Shown: piece after piece, positions 22,661 through 31,465 of the stretch | Position numbering within the stretch: the first letter of the stretch is position 1 | Layout of the letters: every line of letters starts with the position of its first letter | Origin: Tanypteryx hageni | Taxonomy: Eukaryota > Arthropoda > Insecta > Odonata > Petaluridae | Assembly (NCBI GenBank): GCA_028673005.1 | Contig: CM054113.1 | Span: 71,744,500 to 71,808,499 of the forward strand | Reading direction: 5' to 3' | Length of the DNA: 64,000 nucleotides | Made by a program: the position numbers and the translations under genes | Notes under the pieces: model-generated | Database searches by the model: none | What the model saw: the letters and a program-made list of their open reading frames with translations, nothing else | What the model was told of the DNA's origin: nothing

Positions 22661-24478
22661 TTACCAACCCACCACCTTCCTCCACACACTTCTATCCTTG
22701 CACACTTCTTTTGCTTCACTTACACTCATACACTGAGTCACACATTTCCTTTTATTCCTCATACTTTTCACGTCCCTTTTTCTCCAAGTCTCACCAACCA
22801 CATCCAACCAAGTCTTGCGCGGTCTACCTCTCCCTCTCTCGCCATTCACTCTTCCTTCATATATTCGTTTGGTGATTCTACTCTCCTCCATTCTTTCTAT
22901 ATGCCCGAACCACCTCAGCAGACCTCTCTCATACAGATCTGTCACACTAGCTTTCATACCACATTCGTTCATCACCCAATTATTCCTTACTTTGTCCCTC
23001 CTAGATTTTCCACAAACTCTTCTCATGTATCCCATCCCAACCGCATTCAAACTACTTTTATACTTCTCCTGACACACCCATGTTTCACTGCCATACAGCA
23101 AGGTAGGCATTAAAACACTCTTGTATACAGACATTTTCGCTTCTTTTGACAACCATTCATTCTTTGCAATCGACCACACACTCATTGTCACCTTTCTACC
23201 AGCATTCACTCTCCTTTTGATTTCCCCATCTACTCTACCATTTTTACTGAACATTCTACCAAGGTATACAAATTCACCCACTACCTTAATCGTTCCACCA
23301 TTTATGCTAAATTGACAGTCGTTCACCTCATTCTCCCGACCGAACACAACTACCTTGGTTTTGGCCACATTTATCCTTAAGTCCATTCTCACTGTCGTAT
23401 TATGCAGGCTATCTTTCTCTGCAATTCTCCTGGGTTCTCAGCCATTAACACTGCATCATCAGCATACAAAAGTCCACGAACATTCTCTCCACCAACCATA
23501 ACACCCACCATATCCATACATGCCTGTATCACACATTTATCCATGAACACATTAAATAACCAAGGGGACATGACACATCCTTGTCGTACACCTTGCTCAA
23601 CTCTAAACCAATCACTCATCATGCCATTCACCCTTACACATGCCCTACTTCCAGTATACACTACTTTTATAGCATTCAGCAACCAACCATTCACTGCATA
23701 CTCGCTCAGAACATTCCACATTTCATTACGATTCACTCTGTCATATGCTTTCTCTAGATCAACAAATGCACAGTATACTTTCTTTCTTACATCCATGCAC
23801 TTCTCAACCACTTGTGTAGGGCAAATATTTGGTCGGTGCAACCCCTTCCAGGCATGAAGCCACATTGCACTCCCCATATTTTATCCATAGTTACCTTTTG
23901 TACTCTTTCAATCAAAACTTTCCCATACACCTTTCCAGGTATACTCAGCAAACTAATCGCTCTATAATTCTTACATTCAGTCCTATCTCCCTTACCCTTG
24001 TAGAATGGTACAATTACACCATCCTTCCATTCAGCAGGCACTCTCGAAGTCCTTGCACACAGATTGCACAGATCACACATCCAACACATAAGCAAATCAC
24101 CTCCATACTTCAACATCTCTCCCGTTATGCCATCCACACCTGCAGATTTTCCATTTTTCAACATATTCACTGCTTTAACTACCTCGTAATTACTAATCTC
24201 CTCATATTCATTAATATTCACTCCAACAGATTCACTCGAATTTTTAGACCCATTCACAACATTTCCATACAACTCTTCAAAATACTTTTTCCAACACTCC
24301 CTTGCATCACTCTCATCCCACACCATATCATCATTTTTCCTTGAATTCCGCTCACACCCTTACTCACTCCTTGCCTTGCTCTCTTCACCCATTTCCAGAA
24401 CAATTTCTTATTCCCCTCAAAATCATTCTGCATTTTCTCAGCTTCATTCATCCGCAATTGTCCTTTACTCTCTTTCAC
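22661..24478 (-). pseudogene. Reverse transcriptase half of the non-LTR polyprotein
   Basis: After a linker (24478-24330) and a frameshift near 24330, one frame (24326-23787) carries GKSAGVDGITGEMLKYGG, VIVPFYKGKGDRTECKNYR and ISLLS, the finger motifs of non-LTR RTs. A frameshift near 23815 leads to the frame at 23877-23389 with AFVDLEKAYDRVNR (motif A aspartate), EQGVRQGCVMSPWLFNV and the catalytic box LLYADDAVLMAE. A third frameshift near 23400 gives the C-terminal frame 23392-22661: FVYLGRMFSKNGRVDGEI, LLYGSETWVCQEK, GHIERMEESRI, and the RGRGRPRKTWLDVV tail common in RTE-type elements. All catalytic residues are still visible, but the four pieces sit in different frames, so no functional protein can be made. 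Confidence 0.92.
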
Positions 24479-24484
24479 AATATT

Positions 24485-25688
24485 TTATGCAGCTCTCCTT
24501 TTCTCTTTATACATATCATACAGTGCCTTTCGCTCATTTTCATTCTTAGCAGCAATCATTCTCACATATGCTTCCTTTTTCTCATTCACAGCCACTTTTA
24601 CTCTCTCATTCCACCATGCATCACCTCTCATTCTTCCAACAACTGCAGTTCCACACACCTTAGTAGCACACTGCAAGATGATACCTTTCAATCTGTTCCA
24701 AGCCTTCTCCACATTCTCTTCTCTCATTTCCTCCTTCCATTCACTCTCTTCGGCCATTAGCCTTTCTTTTAGCACACTTTCATATTCCCACCTATTCATT
24801 TGCTGTTGCAGTCTTTCCACTTTTACTCTAGTTACCTTCTCCCCTTTTCTCTTTCTCACAATCCATTTTCTCCCCCGATCTACTCTAGAGATCACTAAAT
24901 AGTGGTCTGATCCACATTCCGCACCTATCACAACTCTCGTATCATTCACAAGCTCCCTCAACCGTTCATCATACACAAAAAAATCTATAACACTCTTCAC
25001 TTCTCCTCTTGTCCATGTATACAAGTGGATTGACTTGTGCTTGAACCATGTGTTCGAGACAAACAATCCCATTTCCATACATACATTCACCAAGCTTTCA
25101 CCATTATCATTCACTCTTGGGTCACCAAATGGTCCAAGGACCCTTTCCGTGCCTTATCGTTTTACTCCCACCCATCCATTCATATCTCCGAGCATAATTA
25201 CTCTTTCTCCTGGTTCACACTCACTCAAAATATCTCTCAATTCTTCCCAAAATTTATTCTTATCATATTCATTCTCACCGTCAACCGGAGCATAACATGC
25301 AAAAAGCATAATCCTGCGCACACCCACTTTCATCCGCACCCACAACAGCCTTGGTGACACTAATTCATGCTTTCTCACATGCATCTTAGCCCTTTCATTC
25401 AGTATCAATCCCACACCTTCAGTACCGCGCACGCATTCATCTACTCAAGACCAAACTACCGTTATTCATTTCTATCACATCCTTCCCTTTACGCTTAGTT
25501 TCACTCACACACAAAACATCTATCCTCCTTTTATCCATTTCATTCATCAATTCATTCTCTGCCCCATACACACCTCTTACATTCCATGTTGCAATCTTCC
25601 ATACCGGGTCATCATCAGATGGGCCAACCTGCTTCGACCTACGCCGCCCATCATGGTTTCGGTCGTCCGAGGCATGCTTATAGCACAT
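24485..25688 (-). pseudogene. Endonuclease half of the non-LTR polyprotein (EEP/APE type)
   Basis: The frame starting at 25688 contains WKIATWNVRGVYGAENEL and then RRIDVLCVSETKRKGK, the N-terminal motifs of the exonuclease-endonuclease-phosphatase fold (WN...R and SETK, metal-binding E). After a frameshift near 25437 it continues with GVGLILNERAKMHV, IMLFACYAPVDGENE and VIMLGDMNGWVG (catalytic GD-N). An in-frame TAA at 25154-25156 interrupts it, and the same frame then continues through TWTRGEVKSVIDFFV to GSDHYLVISRV, which holds the SDH-like catalytic histidine motif. The next in-frame TAA is at 24485-24487, in the linker before the RT. The enzyme would nick target DNA to prime reverse transcription. 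Confidence 0.9.
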
Positions 25689-25760
25689 TGTAGTAACGTT
25701 AAAAATCGGGGAAACAAGGTTACCAGCCTATACTGTACCTGTGCCACATGCAGCATTCCC

Positions 25761-26366
25761 TACTAATGGTAAGGGCACAATACCGGTCAGTTTTGGCACA
25801 ATTTGGCCGTCATGCTACAAGCGAAACCAACACCCAGTATTACCCCAGGTATGCTTACGCTATTCTACACAAGCTAGGATCTCTACTCTAGAGACTACCT
25901 TGTGAGCCAACATTCCGTTAATCTTATATGAATAAAGATAAAAAGTTTTTAAGATAAATAAAAGCTTACTATCGATGACAATTACAATAAAACTCACATT
26001 TATAAGAATAAATATTTCTACAACAACCGTAGGAATACTCATATCAATACAAATCCACATTAAAATAAAGAAACTTCTTTTACACCACGAACAATGACAA
26101 TAATTTGTTTAATCTCGTTGCTATGATGGATGCTTTTAATTTGTTCAGATTCGCGTTAAACAATATAAATACAGAAAAGGAAAGGTAAGGTTATATAGTA
26201 CAACTGATGTAATAAATATTGTCAAAATAATGAAATTATAAAAACAAAAAACTAAAAAGACAACAATTTTTTCAAATAAATAAATATTAAAAATGCCACT
26301 AATACTATATACATATCTATCTTCCCATGCGATTTTTAATCAACATTTATCGCAACATCAACGCGT
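25761..26366. other. No recognisable gene
   Basis: The first ~100 bases may still belong to the 5' region of the minus-strand retroelement. The rest is AT-rich with nothing supported. Confidence 0.4.
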
Positions 26367-26515
26367 AGATCTGGTGGCCGAGGTGATTAAATAACTTGTG
26401 TCACTGGTATGATTATCTCAGGTGATGTGGTTCGTACTCTTCAAACAGCTTGGTTTTTTTTCGCTCGGGAAAGTTTTTTTTAAGTAGCAAACAATTTTTA
26501 TGTTAATGGTTAAAG
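26367..26515 (+). repeat. tRNA-derived SINE (class II tRNA-like head)
   Basis: TGGCCGAGGTG at 26375-26385 is a good A box and GGTTCGTACTC at 26429-26439 is a near-match to the B box, 43 bases apart, as in leucine/serine-type tRNAs with a long variable arm. The segment between them has the look of a tRNA core, but the ends do not pair as an acceptor stem, so it is not an intact tRNA gene. Downstream the sequence CGCTCGGGAA, a T-run, AAGTAGCAAACAATTTTTA resembles 57247-57305, pointing to a mobile repeat body attached to the tRNA-like head. Confidence 0.55.
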
Positions 26516-27099
26516 ATTACAATGTTCTAATATTCCATAAAAATCATTTAACTCACTATATTTAGGCATGAATCCATTTGTACCCTTTATCTTAGCTTTG
26601 GCTATTCTTCCTCTACGGTACGCCACGGCGTGGATTTCCCTTGCAGTAATCTTTGCGTAGCTATCTCCCTTTGAATAGAACAACAATTAAGAAATTTAGC
26701 TTTGTTGCCGCCTGGAAAATGATCATCTAAACCGATAAATTTTGCGCTTAAATAATAATTTCAAGCGATTTAGCATGTAATTCGACAAAACATGAACAAA
26801 ATTAAAATATTTTCTCTTTTGTGCGTAAAATAAGCCATTTCTTGTGATCGTAAGTTAATATTTAGGTATATTTATATGCACATCAGTGAAGGGCTGCATA
26901 GCATTTTGAGGTTTCTCCACACCATTTCCCATGCATTATTATGGAAATAGTATTTCGTTGACCCCACGGAGTATATGAGATTGCAAACCTAGACCAAGAT
27001 CTTCCTTTGGTCCATAGGATGGCCCATGAAACTTTTGATTTCGATAGCTTCAACGGTGTAAAAACGTATAAAGAACATACATACACACACTCTAAAATA
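26516..27099. other. No recognisable gene
   Basis: AT-rich interval without supported features. The frames that run through 26883-27221 on the minus strand are partly the tail of the RTE-like repeat described next. Confidence 0.45.
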
Positions 27100-27283
27100 T
27101 TATATATATCATCATCATCATAGGTAGTCTGTCCGTAGACAGGTCCGTGATTATTCATGGTTAAACCTGGTTCTCCATATACTCCTATTTTCCTATATAT
27201 ATATATCATCATCATCATCATAGGTAGTCTGTCCGTAGACAGGTCCGTGATTATTCATGGTTAAACCTGGTTCTCCATATACT

Positions 27284-27286
<3 letters not shown>
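27100..27286 (-). repeat. Tandem duplicate of an RTE-like 3' end with (GAT)n tail
   Basis: Two units about 100 bases apart share TAGGTAGTCTGTCCGTAGAC (starting at 27121 and 27221), followed by the same CCGTGATTATTCATGGTTAA. Each begins with a (CAT)n run on the plus strand, that is, an (ATG)n tail on the minus strand. In minus-strand translation each unit reads [20 protein letters not shown], the C-terminus of an RTE-like protein running into the trinucleotide tail. The same 3' end, more diverged, is at 4132-4193. Confidence 0.75.
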
Positions 27287-27350
<64 letters not shown>

Positions 27351-27395
27351 TATCGTATATGTAATACATATATATATATATCTTATAAATATTTC

Positions 27396-27431
<36 letters not shown>
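27286..27431. repeat. (TA)n microsatellite, interrupted
   Basis: Pure (TA)n at 27286-27348 and shorter runs at 27368-27381 and 27397-27431, separated by short TA-rich interruptions. It abuts the 3' end of the Penelope-like element. Confidence 0.95.
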
Positions 27432-27434
<3 letters not shown>

Positions 27435-27587
27435 CTAAAGGAAAAGAAAAGGTAGTGATGAGGGTGTGAGGGTGGCAACAAGGTGTTGAGGGAAGCCCAG
27501 CGGACACTCACCAAGTTGAGGACCAAGCTGGCAGGCTGCTGGGGGCGTCGAAGAGACACGTAAAACACACGAACACAAAAACACACG

Positions 27588-27620
27588 CAAGCTTATCGGG
27601 CCTAAGCCCTTCTTCAGCGA
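27588..27620 (-). ncRNA. Candidate degenerate hammerhead-ribozyme motif in the Penelope-like 3' UTR
   Basis: On the element's sense strand CTGAAGA (27617-27611) matches the hammerhead core C-U-G-A-N-G-A. It is followed by a short hairpin GGGC...GCCC (stem II) and then GATA where a hammerhead needs GAAA. Hammerhead motifs are known in Penelope-like terminal regions. One core base is wrong, and I see no convincing stem III or cleavage site, so it is at best a relic. Confidence 0.3.
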
Positions 27621-27795
27621 AAGAGTAACGTAAAGTGACACACTGGGCGGGGAATGACAGGGTGATGTGGGAAGGTTGATGATTGGAGGAGGTGGGGAGT
27701 AGGAGGGGTGGATAGCCAATAAAGAGGGAGTGTGATGAGGTAGAGTCCGAATAGTTACAAAGTAACAAGGAAACATTGTAAGGGGGCTAATAGGG

Positions 27796-29185
27796 TTAGC
27801 GGAGGTTGAGGCCAGGCGGAGAGAAAGAGTCGAGAAGATGGATATGTGCTAGTTCCCAGTGTCGGAGAAGGGGGGCAGGAGTGTCATAGGGTAAAGCGCG
27901 AATAATCCTAACATTGTAGCAACTATTAAAGGGAACATTGTGGGTATTAGCATGTAATGCAACTGGGAGGGGGCGTCTGAGAGAAGCGCTATTCCGGTGA
28001 CCATTCATTCGGATGTTTAACGGATTGCTGGTGAGGCCTACGTAAAACGCGGGACAAAGGGTGCAGGTAAGGAGGTAAATGACGTTACGGGGGGTTCAGT
28101 TGCTTCTGGAGGTGATGGGGTAGGTGATGTTGGTGGAGGGACTCGAGAAAGAAGATGATGGTAGGTGGATAGGGCAAGTGAGGCAGCGAGGTTTTCCGCA
28201 GGGGTGGGAACCTATTGCAAGAAGCGTGGTAGAAGTGGGAAGATCCTTCCTCCACAAGATATTTCCCAAATTTGGGGGCCGGCGGAAGGAGAGGAGCGGA
28301 GGATTGGCAAAAAGGTTGATAAAGAGGGACTGATGGGAGGAAGAGGTAAGAATTGGGTGGGCAGCATGAAGGATTGTTTTGAGAGCTTCGTGGATACCAG
28401 GATGGAAAAGTGTCGTAAGAGTGAGTGGAGGGGTAGATGCAGGAATAGTGGGTGTGTGAGGATGAGATCCAATGTGGGTAGGCGTCATCGCCCTATGGAT
28501 CTGTTCGCGGACCAAGACTGGAGGGTAACCACGTTTGAGAAGAGCATCCTCGAGGACAGAGTAATACTCTAGAAGGGATGCTCTATCGGAACAAAGCCTT
28601 CATCCTCGACGAGCAAGGGCATAGGGGATAGAGGTTTTGGTATGAAGGGGATGGCAGCTATCAAAGTGGAGGTATTGGAGGCTGTTGGTGGGTTTGATGT
28701 GAACACAGGTGCGGATTTGGCTGTCTTGAAGGTAAAGATCGACATCCAGGAATGTGATGTGGGAGGTAGAGGATTGGTGGGTGAAGGACAGTGAAGGATG
28801 GGAGGAGAGACGCGAGAGAAAGGAAAGGAGAGAGTCAGGTCCATGCGTCCAAATGAGGAAGACATCGTCGATGTATCTCAGCCACAAAAGTGGTCTGAGT
28901 GGAACGTTGAGGAAGAGTCTTTCCCATTCTCCAAGGTAGCAATTGGCGTATGAAGGCGCCATTCGGGTGCCCATCGCAGTGCCTCTAATTTGAAGGTAGT
29001 GACGACCATCGAAAGAGAAGTTGTTCAATTTGAGCACCATTGCTGCCAAGTCTAATAAGAAATGGGAGGAAGGTCTTGCGTCGGGTGGTCTTGAGTCCAG
29101 GAGTTTACTAAGGGCAGAGAGTCCATCATCGTGGGGGATGTTTGTGTAGAGGGAACAGACATCGATAGTGGCCAAAATGGTATTG

Positions 29186-29187
<2 letters not shown>
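27796..29187 (-). pseudogene. Penelope-type RT plus GIY-YIG polyprotein, two in-frame TGA codons
   Basis: One reading frame runs through the whole interval. RT: NTILATIDVCSLYTNIPHDD (motif A aspartate), RGTAMGTRMAPSYANCYLGE, RPLLWLRYIDDVFLIW (catalytic YIDD) and FLDVDLYLQDSQI. A TGA at 28600-28602 follows ALARRG; the frame then continues with RLCSDRASLLEYYSVLEDAL and the linker FRRPPNLGNILWR, GSHPCGKPRCLTCPIHL (conserved Cys cluster). A second TGA at 28096-28098 precedes NVIYLLTCTLCPAFYVGLTS, which holds the GIY (VIY) and YIG (YVG) motifs, then MNGHRNSASLRR. The domain ends near 27800 with LRHWELAHIHLLDSF. The RT fingers are missing. With the two stops and the truncation this copy cannot encode a working enzyme. 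Confidence 0.92.

Positions 29188-29247
<60 letters not shown>
29188..29247. repeat. (TA)n microsatellite
   Basis: About 30 uninterrupted TA/AT units directly at the truncated 5' edge of the Penelope-like element. Confidence 0.95.
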
Positions 29248-29251
<4 letters not shown>

Positions 29252-29294
29252 GAAGTTAATATTAAAGCTGGTAATAAGATAGCATCTAATATAT

Positions 29295-29993
29295 AAAAAT
29301 CTGATGTGACCACCACATGACTTTCCATATCTGTAATATTTCTAAAAATTTCAAATAGGTTACATAATAATAAATATTTTAAGAAACCGAGACAATTTTA
29401 GGCTTAACAAAGAACAGAAATAAACTCAAACCATAGCCTTCTGATGTTGGATATAACCACAAAGCTCCAGCAATTAAGAAAAGAAAAAGGAGCGTTACTA
29501 AGACGTAACTAAGCGTCAATTGTTAACAATAGTCGTCGGTGGGTGGCGTGGTGGTGGCAGCTAAAAATATAATATATCTCTTAAGCAATGCATTATATGG
29601 GAAATTATTTCAAACAAAGGTTGTAGAAAATTAAATTTCCTGCAACTTTTATTCCGATATATTTTTACATTTATCAAATATTAAAGCAAATATGTCAAAA
29701 TTAAGGGTTAGTGAGAAGAGTAAACACCCACTTCCGTTTGACCGATTTTTACCAAAAACTAATCAGTTATTGTGACTTTTATAAAAATGTTATATATAAA
29801 ATCGCGTTGACCTAATTAATAGTTTTTGAGCTAGAACACCCACAAAAAATTATCACATACAGACATCATCAAGAAAATGGTCAAAACGTGTTCAGGCGAC
29901 CTCAAAACGTCTATTTCCGTTGAAATAACTAAGTTGATTTTTTTCATGAATACAAAACTTTCCCCTATACTACGTATATGGAGATAGTAAAAA
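29295..29993 (+). repeat. Dispersed repeat family 2, copy 1
   Basis: Aligns end to end with 58215-58915 at high identity (only scattered substitutions and small indels by eye). Both begin with AAAAATCTGATGTG and end with TACTACGTATATGGAGA.AGT followed by AAAA. The left end contains GACTTTCCATATCTG, weakly resembling the reverse complement of the right end. It is non-coding, and its last ~120 bases are shared with repeat family 1. Confidence 0.85.
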
Positions 29994-30527
29994 TGACTCC
30001 GTCGTCGTGGGAAAGCAGAACTGTAATGCTATTTTTAACATACTCTCCGAGCAGCTAGAAGATTGACATTTGGTGGGAAGGTTTGATTCTTAAAGTAAAA
30101 GCCATTTACGAAAAATAAATTTCCAAAATCGACCCGAATTCGATTCCTGAGAATGATTTCCTTTCCCCATAAGATAATATGGAGAAATCGATATTTCCAC
30201 CTGCAAGCTTGTTTTCTTTTGTTTATTATACTTCACATATTTGACCTTCGATCTCCAGACTAGGACTGTATTAAAGAAAAATGATAATAGCTTCTTATTC
30301 TTGTCATCAATTATCGCTTTCGAATCAAAATCTCTCGAATTTAACGTTTTAATATCATATTTTGACAAAATTTAGCGTTTTTTAGGAGAAGTCGCCTCCT
30401 TGCCAACCGATTGCATTGTTGAACTAGAAATCCTATTGCTCTCACATATGCTCCCGTTCCCTTCGGACCTCCATGGACCCTCCCGGCCCAATTCATAGGT
30501 ATCAGACATATCTCAGAATTAGTTTTT
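29994..30527. other. Spacer between inverted terminal modules
   Basis: AT-rich sequence with no recognised gene, lying between the right end of repeat family 2 copy 1 and an oppositely oriented copy of the same terminal module. Confidence 0.5.
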
Positions 30528-30672
30528 ACTTTCTCCATATACGTAGTATAGAGAAAGTATTGTTTTCATGAAAAAATTCGAATTCGAGATTTTAAGGGAA
30601 ATACACGTTTTGTGGTCCCCTAAACAGTTTTAACTATTTTCGCGATGATGTCTGTCGGTCTGTCTGCCTGTG
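30528..30672 (-). repeat. Inverted terminal module of the repeat families
   Basis: Starts with TTACTTTCTCCATATACGTA and then TATAGAGAAAGTATTG. Further in, GGAAATACACGTTTTGTGG and a CTGTCGGTCTGTCTGCCTG run match the reverse complement of the last ~130 bases of 29295-29993 and 58215-58915. The rest of the element is missing or unrecognisable. Confidence 0.7.
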
Positions 30673-30689
30673 TGTGATAGGATTTTTGC

Positions 30690-30840
30690 TTTATCCATAT
30701 GTAGTATAGGGGAAAGTATTGTTTTATGAACATGAAAAAATGCGCAAAAGTTGAAATGATTGTGTTATCATTAGACACATAATTTTATTCGCCGAAGACG
30801 TCTGGCGTAGCCCGGGCATCGCCGGGTACTTTCAGGTAGT
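30690..30840 (-). repeat. Second, diverged terminal module plus CCCGGG palindromic motif
   Basis: GCTTTATCCATATGTAGTAT then AGGGGAAAGTATTG repeats the terminal hairpin sequence of the preceding feature in diverged form. At about 30808-30828 the motif TAGCCCGGGCATCGCCGGGT appears, a short GC palindrome that recurs in degenerate form at 57240. Confidence 0.6.
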
Positions 30841-31412
30841 TGCATATAACAGAGAGGGAGATAAAAGGACTCATGAATAACACAGAGGTATTGCAGAGAG
30901 AAATGGAAAAGTGATGAAAGGTGAGATTGAGAAGGAAATAGGTGTGTATCTAAACAGAGGAAGAGAAAATGGGAGATAGAGAGATAATGCCGTCTCTTTC
31001 TCTCTCTCCCTCGTTGCGTTGTTTTGTTGTGTGAATGGAGCCAAGAGGGAAGTATGAATGGCCCAAGGAGAAGATAATGGACTGGCTCAGCTCGTGTGAA
31101 AGGAGTAACTGCATGTGAAAGGAGGAGCCGAAAGACACGAGTCCAGTGAAAACATCACTTCGAGTCTGTCCATAAAAAATAAACAAATTTCCTATTATTA
31201 GCTGACCACCGCGTCCTACACAGTTCATTCGATACCGTACAACCTATACACGGCGATGACGCAGCTAATTAAAAATTTCACGGTGTCCGAAATAACCGAA
31301 ACGTCGCGTTAATTAAGAAGAGTCTATTTTTAGTGGGTGCCTTGAGTTGGACTTCGTTAGGCACGTGTGATGTGTGGCATAAAGTGATTGCGGTGTCACG
31401 AAAGATGGAAAT
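30841..31412. other. No recognisable gene
   Basis: Purine-rich patch to about 30985, then mixed sequence. Nothing supported. Confidence 0.45.
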
Positions 31413-31465
31413 AAATAAACGAAATTCAGATTTTATGCAACATAAAATCTGAATTTCCTTTATTT
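31413..31465. repeat. Near-perfect palindrome (25-nt arms, 3-nt loop)
   Basis: GAAATTCAGATTTTATG (31421-31437) pairs perfectly with CATAAAATCTGAATTTC (31441-31457) across the loop CAA. After one mismatch, AAATAAA and TTTATTT extend the arms by seven more pairs. Too short for a MITE by itself. Confidence 0.9.

Larger units (their letters stand above)
22610..25760 (-). mobile_element. Near-complete but broken non-LTR retrotransposon (RTE-like)
   Basis: A single minus-strand element with an apurinic-type endonuclease followed by a reverse transcriptase, the standard order for non-LTR retrotransposons that move by target-primed reverse transcription. Coding sequence runs from about 25688 down to 22661. 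The outer limits are estimates: the sequence above 25688 looks like a 5' untranslated region, and similarity to a 3' UTR fades below about 22610. I found no poly(A) or simple-repeat tail and no target duplication. The coding frame is interrupted at about six places, so it is inactive, but the divergence looks modest. No gag-like first ORF is visible, which fits RTE-type elements; the clade is inference. All plus-strand frames in this interval are antisense shadows. Confidence 0.9.
27432..29187 (-). mobile_element. 5'-truncated Penelope-like element (GIY-YIG type)
   Basis: A minus-strand retroelement whose protein has a Penelope-type RT followed by a Cys-rich linker and a GIY-YIG endonuclease, a combination specific to endonuclease-positive Penelope-like elements. 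It is cut off at its 5' side at 29187, where (TA)n begins, so the RT N-terminus is missing. The 3' untranslated region (27795-27432) ends where another (TA)n begins. Penelope-like elements use a mechanism related to target-primed reverse transcription and often end up 5'-truncated. The copy seems young, since its frame is broken only twice. Confidence 0.92.

Noticed and set aside
22535..25357. Long plus-strand frames across the retrotransposon
   Set aside because: Antisense shadows of the minus-strand endonuclease/RT gene, whose motifs are unambiguous.
27193..27507. Tyr/Ile-rich 104-residue minus-strand frame
   Set aside because: Translation of the (TA)n microsatellite joined to repeat tails.
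28165..28572. 135-residue plus-strand frame
   Set aside because: Antisense of the Penelope-like linker and GIY-YIG region.
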